This document shows, piece by piece, positions 12,736 through 25,400 of a stretch of 64,000 bases of DNA. The notes beneath the pieces are model-generated. The model did not search any database and was not told the origin of the DNA. It saw nothing but the letters and a program-made list of their open reading frames with translations. Made by a program: the position numbers and the translations under genes. The DNA comes from Zantedeschia hybrid cultivar (Eukaryota; Streptophyta; Magnoliopsida; Alismatales; Araceae). Each line of letters opens with the position of its first letter. Position 1 is the first letter of the stretch. Where the stretch lies: NCBI GenBank assembly GCA_030544215.1, contig JARZZO010000013.1, forward strand, positions 46,457,196 through 46,521,195. Direction: 5' to 3'.

Positions 12736-14092
12736 AGGATCTATAAGACTCTCACATGATTCAGTTTATATATTTTGACTTAAAACTACATTATTGTATG
12801 CATTTCACCTTGAGATTTACATAATTCTTCAAGTTTCATGTCTTCTTGTCTCACAAAATCTTAAAGAAAATTATGTGCTTTCGATTTGAATAACATACTC
12901 CTATGGAATACATAGTTTCCTTTTAAATTAGAGAGTAGTTTTATTTAGAATTATGTGCTTTTGCAAATACCCCCCTAAATAATCTTGTATATGCAAAAAA
13001 AAAACTCCATGTTTAATACATATTTGTGTATTATAACTCCCTTAAGCCAGCGGGTTTTAGCAAATAACCTTCTGAAAGATTCTGTATTTATAGATTACTC
13101 CCTATACGATACATATTTTCTTGTAATCATTTAAATAAGGTGTTCATTTTAAAATTCACCTGAGCTAAAATATCATTATCCTATTTAGAAATTTCTATTA
13201 TTAAATGAAGATGATTAAATGAGAATACTAGATAACCTCAATTGAACTATAAAGACTGTGTGAACAACACATTGTCTTCTATAATCGAAAAAAAAATTAC
13301 ACATCTAAGGTACCAAAAATTACCCCCTACCAAGTAACTTGAAAATGAGTTGAATGCAACATTTCTTTGAGAAATGTCCCAAGAATTATGATATTATTAT
13401 CACATCCATATGTTTAGAGATTTTTTGATATGTTATTCAAACCGTATTTGTTTTGTACTTTAACTGAAAGTATTATTGATATTCTCATTTAATGGCTCTC
13501 ATATATTTTATAGAAGATAACAATGTTTTAACTCAACTTAAATTCAAAATAAACACCATAGACAAGAGGGTTATATGCAAATACATATCATACATGGGGT
13601 CTGAGTTCTAGATGTCAAAATTGAATATTTTATTTTTTTACAAATAACCCCCTAAAGAACCTTGTATGGATATCTTTTGTGTTAGACATATATAGAGAGA
13701 AAATTCTCTAAAATTCTTTTTGTCTTGAAATAAGTCTTAATTTGTAAGTGGCATGAGTGATGATAGACTAGATGACAGGAAATTATCTACATATACAATG
13801 ATTACATGAGAGGTTCTTCAAGAGGAATTTTGCCTGATCATAGAGTTATTTATATATATTATGATTATACATAGGAGCTTTTGCATATAGGAATTTTATA
13901 AGGGGTTTCCTTTAGAGTATTATTTGCGTAGAATTCTAAGTGTTCAACCAGTTATATAGACTTTAGTTTAAGAGCATACAGACAAGAGGGACAGCTGGTT
14001 TGCCCGAGTGGTTAAGGGGGAAGACTTAAGATCTTCTGCACTGAAGTGCGCGTGGGTTCGGACCCCACAGCCAGTACTCTCCAAACCTGTCC
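12225..14092. repeat. Tandem duplication unit 1 ending in a damaged tRNA-Leu
   Basis: Aligns with 14093-15745 in the same orientation over most of its length; by eye the conserved stretches are in the mid-90s percent identical. Landmarks present in both units are CACATCCATATGTTTAGAGA, TTAAGCCAGCGGGTTTTA and the terminal tRNA-Leu sequence. The unit junction falls just after the tRNA of unit 1. Unit 1 is longer, partly because of the internal 39-bp duplication near 12632-12710. Confidence 0.85.
13994..14076 (+). pseudogene. tRNA-Leu(TAA) copy 1, probably defective
   Basis: An 83-nt leucine-type tRNA with a long variable arm and anticodon TAA in loop CTTAAGA. It differs from the copy at 15652-15734 at only two positions. 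The T-loop reads TTCGGAC instead of TTCGAAC, which replaces the near-invariant A58 and also breaks the B-box GGTTCGANNCC. The last acceptor base is T instead of C, giving a G-U end pair. No run of four or more Ts follows closely. These changes suggest weak or no pol III transcription and poor tRNA stability. Confidence 0.8.
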
Positions 14093-15745
14093 GAATAAAT
14101 CGAATTACCTTAAAAAGGTATAATATAAATATTAAATACTTAGATTAAATGTGAGTTTATGTAAATTTTAAAAAAAAAATAGATAATACGTTTTAAATCG
14201 TAATCTTGTACAAAAAAAATGTTGAGCCCTTAATAAAATAGGATGTTTAACTATAATAGTCTATTTTGAGACTTAAACCTCCAAATAATTTTTAAATAGT
14301 ATTTTCTTGATAACTATTTTTAAAAAATAATGTTGAAGTAGATTATTAATCATAGTGGCCCATTATAAGGTTCAAACCGAACCAAACCGAATTATTTTGA
14401 TTTGGTTTAATTCAGTTTCAAATTATTACGATGTGATTTGATTCGGTTTGACTCTCTACTTAGGTTTGTTTGATTTCTAAAATTTTATCCTCAAACCAAA
14501 TCAAACTGTAAACTCCCCTATAAGGTTCTACAGAACTCTCACATGATTCAGTTTATATATTTTGACTTAAAACTACATTATTGTATGCATTTCACCTTGA
14601 GATTTACATAATTCTTCAAGTTTCATGTCTTCTTGTCTCACAAAATCGTAAAGAAAATTATGTGCTTTCGATTTGAATATGGAATACATAGTTTCGTTTT
14701 AAATTAGAGTATTTTTATTTAGAAATATGTGCTTTTGCAAATACCCCCCTAAATAATCTTGTATTTGCAAAAAAATACTCCCAGTTTGATGCATATTTGT
14801 GTATAACTCCCTTAAGCCAGCGGGTTTTAACAAATAACCTCATGAAAGATTCTGTATTTATAGATTACTCCCTATACAATACATATTTTCATGTAATCCT
14901 TTAAATAAGGTGCTCATTTTAAAATTCACCTGAGCTAAAATATCATTATCCTATTTAGAAAATTCTATTATTAATGAAGATGATTAAATGAGAATACTAG
15001 ATAACCTCAATTAAACTATAAAGATTGTTTGAACAATACATTGTCTTCCACAATATAAAAAAATTTTACACATCTAAGGTACCAAAAATTACCCCCTACC
15101 AAGTAACTTGAAAATGAGTTGAATGCAACATTTCTTTGAGAAATGGCCCAACGATTATGATATTATTATCACATCCATATGTTTAGAGATTTTTTGACAT
15201 GTTGTTCAAAACGTATTTGTTTTGTACTTTAACTGAAAATATTATTGGTATTCTCATTTAATGGCTCCCATATATTGTATAGAAGATAACAATGTTTTAA
15301 CTCAACTTAAATTCAAAATAAACACCATAGACAAGAGGGTTATATGAAAATACATATCATACATGGCATTATCCATACTTTCTAAGCATTTGAGTTCCAG
15401 ATGTCAAAATTGAATATTTTATTTTTTTACAAATAACCCCCTAGAGAACCTTGTATGGATAAATAATCTTTTGTGTTAGACATATATAGAGCGAAAATTC
15501 TCTAAAATTATTTTTGTCTTTAAATAAGTCTTAATTTGTAAGTGACATGCTTTTTGTTTCGAAATAAGTCTTAGTTTGTAAGTGGCATTGTTTCGAAATA
15601 AGTTTGTAAGTTTTTTTTATAATAAATAATAACAAATACACAAAGCAAGCAGCTGGTTTGCCCGAGTGGTTAAGGGGGAAGACTTAAGATCTTCTGCACT
15701 GAAGTGCGCGTGGGTTCGAACCCCACAGCCAGCACTCCTCATGAG
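14093..15745. repeat. Tandem duplication unit 2 ending in an intact tRNA-Leu
   Basis: Second unit of the tandem duplication described at 12225-14092. It starts directly after the tRNA of unit 1, inside the GGTTTGGTTT-rich relic, and ends with the intact tRNA-Leu(TAA). About 15505-15610 contains short internally repeated phrases around AAATAAGTCTTAGTTTGTAAG. Confidence 0.85.
15652..15734 (+). tRNA. tRNA-Leu(TAA)
   Basis: The acceptor stem GCTGGTT pairs with AGCCAGC and is followed by discriminator A. The anticodon stem-loop is GAAGA-CTTAAGA-TCTTC, giving anticodon TAA. The long variable arm TGCACTGAAGTGCGC fits a class II leucine tRNA. The T-arm is GTGGG-TTCGAAC-CCCAC with an intact B-box, and the A-box is intact. 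There is no intron and no encoded CCA. Upstream CAA-containing AT-rich sequence and a downstream T run fit a plant pol III gene. Confidence 0.95.
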
Positions 15746-18700
15746 TTTGATTTTTTTTATTTACATTGCGGTGGCAACAGCAGCTTCTTTACCAGCCGTC
15801 CATCGCCGAAGCGTCCATCTTGACGGCTCTGATCACGTTTCGTACCGGACGAGAGAGCCCTGGAAAGTGGGCGCTAATACAAATATGTTTGTTTCCCATT
15901 CGCATCCGAATTGACTGAAAATTAATACATATTTTACATTCGTTTGAATATGGATTTTAGCACTCAAGCTGTGGCATTAAGATTTTTTTCTTTTTTTTAC
16001 AGCTGTTAGATTAAGATCTAACGGTTTAATGTGATGGTGTAATGGAGTTGCACCAACTACCTCCATTGCACTCTAGTATTATTCTATTCTAAAATATCCA
16101 TGTATGTAATTTTAAAATATCTATATTTGAATATAAATTATTAATCACAATGTAATTCTTATAAAATAATAAAAATCATATGTTGAACATGATTTTTATC
16201 CTTGAAAATGTGATAACACGTCAAAATATTTATCTTTTAAATTTTCTCCTTTCTATGAACTTTATTGTATCCAATTTAAATCCGTATTCGCTCATCACAA
16301 ATATGAATGTTATTTTTTCAGTCTGATAATTATTCATATTTGCATATAAAATATGAAAACAAATAAGGAAATATATTCGCTCCATATTCGCTTTGTTTAC
16401 ATCTCTTTATTGTCATAACAAAATTATGGTTATTTGTTTCGATTTAAATAATAAATGTTCCATATTATATAAGATAGTATAAAATAAAATATTAATACTG
16501 TTAGACTTTTGTCAGCCTATCCGGAGGTACATTCCCTTCTTTGGTTTCCATACAAAAGCCATCATAACAAAAGCCATTATAATTTTAGAAATATTAATTT
16601 TATTTTATAGCTTGACATATTTTTAATATAATTTAATTGTAATTAATAATTGATTTCTTAATTCACTTATTTTTGTTTGTAAACTTCAAATTGAATCACA
16701 AGTTTTGGTATTGCTTGAAGAAATTTCTTTTTAATTGTTTGATTTGATTTTCAAGTATAATTTCATTTGACTAAAAATTCTGACAAAATCAAATAAATTA
16801 AACTATGATAAGCCGATTGACCACATCAGAAGAGACCACAATCATTCCTTGTTGGCTGCATAGGTTGGTTTGATTTTCAACTATCTTTAGGTTGGCCAGG
16901 TTATTGTCTTTTTTAATCAAGTAGCACACTTGATTGGGTAATATGGCCTCTATTCATAAGAGTAAATTTCGAAACCATCTCGAAGCAGAGAAATCTCCAA
17001 ACTTTTGAAAACGAGTATGCACCAAAGAACTGCCCAAAGAAGCAATGGGGGTGCCCAAGAGGCAAGCTTCAGGGTGGAATTCCCACTTACACAGTGGGTG
17101 GGATCAGTCCCGCACCTCCCTACACATGGCGGGAAGGAGTAATATTTGTTGTGTTCATGGTGTGATTTGCATCATCTCTCAGGGCAATAGATAAATAAAA
17201 AAATTAATTTTTAAAAAAAAATTAAGTGGGCGTCGAAATGTCCTACATGTCCGTATAGATTTATCTCTGATTGGACAATCCAAAAAATCTAAAAAATAAA
17301 AAATCAAGTCCTAATGAAAAGTAAAAAAATGTTCTTAATAGGCCGAGCGCAATAGCAATTTTTTATTTTTCAGTTTCTTTTGGATGGTCCGATCAAAGAT
17401 CGGCCTATACGAACATGTAAGACACCTCGGGCCCACCTAGAAAAATTTAAAAAGTATTTTCTCGGCAAAATTTTAGAATCAACATACCTTCAGATTAATC
17501 ACTAGTCTTCAACAATGCAAGTCCTTGCACAATTACGTAACAAATAGACACATTTGAACGACGCAGATGTCCACATCCATTCTCCGATTGATACTCTTGC
17601 CTTTTGTTGAGAGAAGATGGAGTGAAGCAGTGAAGTGGAAGAGGAAGAAGATGACCGCATTACTTCTTTTTCACACATCCTCCCTCATCCCTCTTCAAGG
17701 GAGTGGATTTCCTCTGAAATAACTACCTCCCTCCATTGGAGAGATATGAAGCAACCCTTCAAATTTGACTGGACAGCCACCCAATATGGCCTAATGGGCC
17801 TATGGGCCAACCTGTTGTGGGCTTCCAAATCTATTACTTATACACTTATACTTGTAGAACAGCATGCCGGTGTTATTTAAAAAAAAAAAAAGATTTTTGA
17901 AATTTTGTTGGGTCGGCCCATATCCGTCTATACCGGCCGATCCACGACCGGATTGAGAATCAATTTTTTATTTTTCAGTTTTTTTGGGTCGTTTGACTGG
18001 GAATTGGCCAGTATAGACACATGGAGCATAATTGGCAGATCCAAATAAATAAAGAAAAAACATTAACAGTCAGTGTAGCACCAGTTCCTGGTGTAGCAAG
18101 TATAACCGCTGCTTATATGTGGCTTTTAGAATCTCTTATTATATGTGAATAAACTTAATTTAGTTATGAATTAAATTAATCTCTCTTCTTTATAGACAAC
18201 ACAAGGTCTAGAACTCTTTACACGGTTGCGTCTAGTAGGATTATGTAGTTCTCCACCTAGACATCGTATTTTCGTCATTCAATGACTCTCTTCATCACGG
18301 CATATCAAATCACAACTTCCCCTTCAAATATGAGGTATCAATCCATTAATCTACTGGTAAGATGTACTAGGTCATGGTGCAAGTTGAACTTTTCTACAAT
18401 CTTGATTGGTCTGACCTCAATCATATTAAGACCTCCTTTGGAAACGCTGGAAAAATAATGGATTATTGCAAAATCTCAAGTTTTCGACAAGGCCTATACA
18501 CCTCAAATTCTTTTGCAGCAAACCTAACAACCTGTTGCCAACATCTGCCATAATGCTAGTACCCCACATGTGACCGTCAAATGGTCAAAAATATCTCCTA
18601 GTTTCAAGCATGTGACAGATGAAGAAGAGGCATTGGTTAAGATAAAAGAGTCATTCGACCTCATAAGCACTCTTCCGTTGCAAAAGTAAGAAAAAAGATG

Positions 18701-20486
18701 CTTTTTGCTGACCGTGATTCGAAAGAGGAGAGTCTATCTCTCTCCTCACAAAAACTTTAGCATCTAGCACAAACGACAAGGGACATATAGCCGTTTGAAA
18801 AATGCTTAAGGGGATGTCGGGGATTATGCTACATCGGACAGTGTGCAACAGCATTACCAATGCAGCCTAACTCAAGTTGGCTTCATAACTTCCTACCTTG
18901 AAAGGATACTTCCAATATGCCAAAAAATAGAGATGAACATAGCATCAACTAGAGTTAGTACTAGATGTAGATCAACTTGGCTGATGAGACATTTGCATTT
19001 CTTCATGCTCCCAGCTCCCCTCCACTCACTTCTTCATTGGCATCGCATCCTAAACGTGCTCTCAGAAAGAATTAAAATCACCTTAATGTAAAGGAGAGAA
19101 TTCTCATGGTCACAAATGAGTAGATGTCACGTATGTGTGGAATTTTTTGTTTCCTATGTTTCTTCCTCCTTATTACTCTTTCCTATAAACAAGCAGTCCC
19201 AAATAGTCGAGTCTAATGTGCATATCTGGCACACGTATTCATGATTGTAGGAGTTTCTTCGTCCCCTATAAGGAAGTGATCCTTATCCTCTTCAAAAGTG
19301 CACTGCCACTGGTTTAGAGATTCCTTTGGCAACCTTGGAACTAATTTCCTTGGCAATCATTAAGCTCTCCCTTCACTGCTTCAATTTCGATTTTAGAAGC
19401 ATGTAGATAATTTCTGGCTTTTTGCTCTCTAGTGTTGGATTTAAATCACTTTTTTGAACATTCATTGTTGTTTCGTTTACTTTCTCAGAATCAGGAAGTT
19501 TCTAGTCCACAAGTTGAAAATAATACAAGCACAAAAGACAAAAACCAAAGCGTTGGGTTTAAGGTTGATCCTAGCTAAGAGTGGAATATGAAATTAGTTG
19601 ACTTGAAATTATCATCTTTTAAGTGTGTGCCAAGATCATGCGATGCCATATTCGTATAAAATAATTATGTATAACTAAAGAGTTTATCATAATTCTTTAT
19701 TTTATTGTATACTCTCATTTTTCCTACGCTATTATAAACTTCTATAATCAACCATACTTCTAAAATAAAGAAATAAAAGAATCACATTAAAATTTTAGCT
19801 TTTAACAAAACTAAACTTTTGAAAAATGTCCATGTGCCACTCCTCTATTCACTATAAATCCTTCATTAACTTTTGGGTAAATCCAAAACAAATTAGATAA
19901 TGGAAAATTTTATAAAATTGAATAACTCTGTCCGCTTATTAGTTGGAGTTGTGAAACTAAGATTTGACATAGGTTTGAATTTGGTTACCAACATGATTGG
20001 TCATCCCAATCATCAGGACTTTTTCTTGATTCCCATAGAAAACTAGGATTTCACTAATTCCCGAAGATCAACTTATAATATGAATCCTGTAACATTCGTA
20101 AAAAGATTATGGTTTTTGGCAAATAGCCTTCTAGATAATTTCATATACACAGAAAAATCATCTATAAAATCGTATATGCAAAATATCTTATATAGTCATA
20201 TATGCGTACGCAGAAAAGCTTTTATAAGATACGCATATGCAAAAAACTCTCTATATAATCATTTTATACATAAAACCTCCTATTTTAAGTCTAATATCCA
20301 TCATCACCATAAATTATGTCTAAGTTTTTAATAAGAGGAAAGTTTAGGGGGTTTTCTGTTGTGTTTATAATACACGGGATTTTACGTTCCTATAATTTAA
20401 TGAGAAAAAATTAATAAAAGACAAAGATATTATTATTAATAAGGAGCTGAAGCAACCTCCGTGGGCCCCTAAAGCAACCTCCGCAA
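15746..20486. other. Gene-free intergenic DNA with MITE-like inverted repeats
   Basis: No gene is supported. About 17213-17453 is an imperfect inverted repeat; its arms share CCTACATGTCCGTATAG on one side with the complement of CTATACGAACATGTAAGA on the other. The core resembles elements at 36229-36544 and 45805-46217. A related core lies at about 17900-18030. Possible termini are GAGTAATATTTGTTG at 17137, CTAGTATTATTCTATT near 16070 and GTAGCAAGTATAAC near 18097, but no TSD could be fixed. Confidence 0.5.
15751..15758 (+). terminator. Pol III terminator of the intact tRNA-Leu
   Basis: Eight consecutive Ts begin 17 nt after the tRNA 3' end. The damaged copy 1 has no comparable T run nearby. 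Confidence 0.75.
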
Positions 20487-20609
20487 CACCAACGCTGCCC
20501 ATCGCGGGTGGCGCGGGAACACGTTTAGATACGCCATCCATCAGCCGTCCGAGTAACTAATGCACTGGCCATCGGGCGGTCATTTCTCTTTGCACAATAA
20601 CTCGCTAAA

Positions 20610-20705
20610 TTGAACCTAGAGAACATCTTAACCATGCTCTTGGTCGGCTCATCTACTACACTTCGGCTTTACCCGTCTCGGGGGCGCGCCAGGAGAAGCC
20701 TAGCA
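20610..20705 (+). promoter_or_regulatory. In-frame upstream ATG giving a possible 32-residue N-terminal extension of PPO2
   Basis: From the ATG at 20610 the frame stays open into the PPO2 start at 20706. It encodes a 32-residue extension containing SSTTLRLYPSRGRARRSLA, rich in Ser/Thr/Arg with no acidic residue in that part, which resembles an organelle transit peptide. The upstream ATG has a poor context (T at -3, A at +4). The downstream one has G at -3 and G at +4, so leaky scanning could give two proteins. In spinach, PPO2 is known to be made in two forms from two in-frame starts, with chloroplast and mitochondrial destinations. In the decayed copy near 42.7 kb the ATG is GTG and the frame is lost. 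Confidence 0.45.
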
Positions 20706-22428
20706 ATGGCGCCGGAGAACGAGAAGGGAGCCACCATCGGAGGAACAACCGGTAATCTCATCCGTCTTCTTCACTGCTTCCGCGAATTCTACAAGTTCGT
20801 CTGGAGCTGATGCTGTTGGGAAATCTTCTAATTTTTGCTGGAATAGGCTCTGCTCTTGATTTTTCCGGGATTAATACTCGGATGTGTTCTTGCTTTCTGT
20901 TTAATCCGGTGATTTAAGAAATTTGGTGTTTTCTTCTTTCGAATTCTCAGGCCGCGTTCGATCAGTGGCTGTGGTTGGTGGTGGAGTGGGGTACGCTCTC
21001 CTGCGCGCTGTTTTGAGTGTTAACAGATACTTTGGATGCTTTTGCATGCCTAATTCTGCAGTTTATTGAAATTGTTTTCTTGGAAGTTTAATATTTGTGG
21101 AATTTGTTGGTTGACTAGTAATCTTCCTCCTTTGAGATGCATTGGAGAATGACCATCTCTTTCTTTTGAATGTCTCTCTCCATGAATGGCTTTGGCGAAA
21201 AGTCATAGTTTTGCGAATTAAGTTTTAATGAATACTAGATTATTACAATGTAGGAGCTCTTGTATCATGGTTTGTACATTTGATTTCATTTGGTTTTGGT
21301 TATGGCATATGGTTAGAGTGTTGGCCACATACGAGAGCGCACCTGCTGTTCATTGTATTTACTGGTTCCGATTGTTGTATTATTATTATTATTATTTTAA
21401 TATACATTTACATACATTTTGATTCTTCGGAGATGTTTATGGCAGTGGGCTTGCTGCTGCTTACAAACTCAAGTCAAATGGGCTGCGGGTTACTCTCTTT
21501 GAGGCTGAAGGAAGAGCTGGTGGTAAAATCAGAAGTGGTTCACAGGAAGGTCTTATATGGGATGAAGGGGCCAATACAATGGTATATGCTTGAAAGAATG
21601 TTCTGTTGCCGCAGGCTCAATTTTGCGGAAGGGCTATAGATTTTTGGAGATTTTGTCTTTTCTTCCTAAGGACTATAAACAAAAAGAAAACATGGTACAG
21701 CTCTTTTAAATATTTTTATGGCTAGTTGGTGACAGATTTTGTGTATCTCTGCAGACAGAAACTGAGGAGGAGGTCAAACTGTTGCTCGACGATATAGGTC
21801 TCAGGGAGAGGCAGCAATATGTATGCTTTCTTATTCAGGCTGACTTTTCTCTTTATCACATTTGTTGCGTTTATTTATGTTTTTCCCTGAAAGTCAATGA
21901 TACCAACAATTCACTAAATGATGAGGAGAAATGGGATTTGAATCAGAGCATAAGTCTGTTTCCTTTCAAGCCTTAACAGCAAAATTCTTATGAAAAGTTT
22001 GGAAGGCTTCCATCCATCACAACTATAAGTCCTACATAGATCAAAGGAAGATTGATAAGTGCAGTACTGGGGGGAAAAAGACAAATATGCGAAGAAAATC
22101 CTTCCATGATTAGGTGGGAGGAAGGAATATTTCCAGTTATTTGACCATATGGTTATGGTAAGAGTGTACAAGATCATTAGTGGAATGCGTGTATCCATAG
22201 TTTAATTATTTGTGAAATTCTGAAATCATCTTGTCACCATTAGCCTTAGTCGTTAATCATTTGTTTCGGGCACTGTAGCATGTTCTGCTGAAAGAAAGGA
22301 GGATTGGAAAGGTAAAGACTTTAGTACGATGACTATGGTGCTACCTTTTATATGTGCAACATTATAGGCAGCTTACTGCCTTTTATTCTTAGAACATGAA
22401 CATAGTTACTGTTCAAGCTATTAGCCAT

Positions 22429-22464
<36 letters not shown>

Positions 22465-25400
22465 AAAAAACATTATGTACTAGAAGAATCACTACTATAG
22501 TACTACGCAAAACATATAAATAAAGTGGAAAGTACCCAAACATTTTTAGAGCGGGCATACATTTTTTTAAGGCGGATGCTACAACAGTTTTAATGGAATA
22601 TCAAGAAGAAGGATATATATACCAACTGTAAAAGAAAAAATCTCTCCCAAAACACCTCTCTGCAAAAATAAGTGTACCCCCACATAAGGAAAGATTAACC
22701 CACACCTAAGAAGTGTTGGGTTCCCTATAGAAGTATCATCCTCACCAATGGAGCAGTTGATATATTTTCATTCCCCAAGGAACAAATCCCCTAAACCACC
22801 CTGTCCAATATAAAAGAAACAAATCTTTCAGTCATCCAACTAGAATGATTGAAAATCTTGTTTCTTTCTCACACCAAAAAGTGGCATGCAGGATCAGCCA
22901 CCACATCTTCCTATCACCTTTGATCAACCATCTTCTAGTCCATGCCTCAGTCAGCCGCTTCACCTTCCCTCAGTGATGCCAGGCTGCCACTCCAAGTACC
23001 AATCTCTAGCCTCTGCTAAGGGGCACTTCAACTTCAAAAGAAAATGATCCAATGACTCATCTTCATCACATAAAGGGCACTTTCCTGACTGATATACAAT
23101 TACTTGATTGCTTGTTCTTTGATTGTAGGAATGTCCTTAAAGAATAATATTTCTGGAATATTTTATCATCTTTCAATCTCAGAAAGTAATATGTTCTTAT
23201 GCTGCAGCCAATTTCTCAAAACAAGCGATACATTGTGAGAAATGGAGTTCCTGAACTGGTAAGTTTTTATTTGCACTTGCATGTTAGACTGTTAAAATGT
23301 TTCTTATAATTTTAGTGGTTTCAGCTTTCATTTCTTTTCGGTTTTGCAGTATGGATTGTGCATTATTTGATCTGCTCTTTCTTTGGGTGCAGATTCCATT
23401 AGATCCCATTTCACTCATCAATAGTAGCTTTCTTTCAACAAAAGCAAAGGTTGGTGTGCTACTGCCATCATTTGAACAAGCTTTTTGTCAAATATTTCCT
23501 AAGGAAAGCAAACTTCAAGTTTTCCTGCACATTTCTGCAGAAACCATAGATAATGCCTACTTATTGAGCGTACTGTTATCTCCTATAGTAGACTATGTCC
23601 ATAGACAAATTTACAGGCAACTTATTTCTACCGACTAATCGCAGCCATCTTGAATATCCTAAAAATACAAATTCAAAATAGTTAAATACACTCCTTGAGT
23701 TCTATAGAAGGTGTCCAAGGTTCAAATGTCTATTACCTGACTGTGCAATAGGTTGGGAGGTCACTATCTCGATACACTTGCAAAAACTTCAGAGTCATGG
23801 CTGCTGATCTTTTCCCCGGGGTGAGATTCATTAAGGTAGTTTCTTTTGTCAACATCAGTGAAATTCATATCTAACGGGGGTGTCTTGGTGTCACACAAAT
23901 AAGCCTGGACAGTAGATTGGTGCAAACTTGTGAGATCATGCTCTTTTGTGGATACCATGGCCAGTTTCCATAGAGATAAGAAACATATGAACTTTTCAAT
24001 TACTGCAGGAAAATGCTTACAGAAGCAATTCCTCCCTTTTAAGTATTTTTAACCATGTTGAAATTGTAAACTTCAACATTCTTTCATTTTCCTCAATTGG
24101 ACTTTCGAACTTCAGGGAAATTTGGATGTAGATCCTCCACTTGGCTTAATGTCTATCCTGTTCATTTGGCATGCAGTTTCGGATTTTATTAGAGCCGTTA
24201 ATGTGGAGAGGCCCTGGAGGAAGAGCCAAATCCTCGAAGGTGTCTAATGAACATTTTGAGGAAAGGTGAGTAACACTACTGTTAATGTCTCTTCTTTGTA
24301 CAGCTGCTTCCTCTCTTAAGTTATGTGAGCTGTGAGTTCTGTTTCTCATGTCTTGCCTCTTTCCTTATCATTTCTCTATTTTTTTATTTTTTTATCCCTG
24401 GGGTATCATCTAAATCTGCATTACACAAAAAGGTTACTGTTCAAAGGTCACACTATGATTTGTGTTGTACGTGTCCGGTAGAATTTAGTGATTTCTCTCT
24501 ATTAAATGAATGTTTGTATGACTTCAACCCTTGGCATGATGACAACTGGAAGCCTCATAATTTTTCTTATCAAGGACAATTTTGATGAATTCTCATTATC
24601 ATTGTTTGAAAAACATTACCAGAGGGTTCGGATAGAAACAACGGATTCTTGACATATGACAAAAAAAGTGAATAATGGTCCAATACTATATGGAGTCCAT
24701 ATGGTGTCAAAAATATGACAGTTAACTACAAAAAGTGTGGTGCTGGAAGCCTAACTCTTGGGATTGTATAAGTACTTGATTGCATCTGACAGAACTCTAC
24801 AGAAACTGTGAATTGCTTCTGCCAAGGCATTCTGTTATAAAGTTGCCATGAAAATGAAAAATTGTCGGATTGTGCATTTGATGGTTTTGGTTTAATAAAG
24901 CATAGCTCTATCTACCTTTTTGGATGTTCAGGATAGGGCTGTAAATGAGTTGGATGTTCCCTGTTTCCATTTCTGATTCTGATAGAAAAAACATGTTTTT
25001 GATTTTTATTCTAACATAATCGGAGATGACTATTTCCATTTCTGTGTTGATTCCAATTATGATATCAGGCATGGAAACATTTTCAAAAATTATCAGGAAC
25101 TATTGGACTCTAGATTGTTAGGCTGAAACCTTTAAATAATCTGATGAAAAGTTCATAAAAACTTGTATATTTATTATATCTATTCTCTGTAAATTATAGT
25201 ATTTAATGGAATTGAAAATCAGAAATAAGATATGGAATTAGTGGTTTTTTATTCCAGTTTCCATCCTACCAGAAAGTTTTTGCCCCCCTACCAAATCCAC
25301 CTTTTTTAATTGAAAGCGGATCAAAAAGCCAGATAAGTAGATTTCCATTTACAGTCTTTGTTGAGGATAACCAACCAACCATTTCCATTTCAAGTCCTGA

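Noticed and set aside
17137..18110. Possible single large member of the Mutator-like MITE family
   Set aside because: The ends resemble the family, but no matching 9-bp TSD was found and the interior looks composite.
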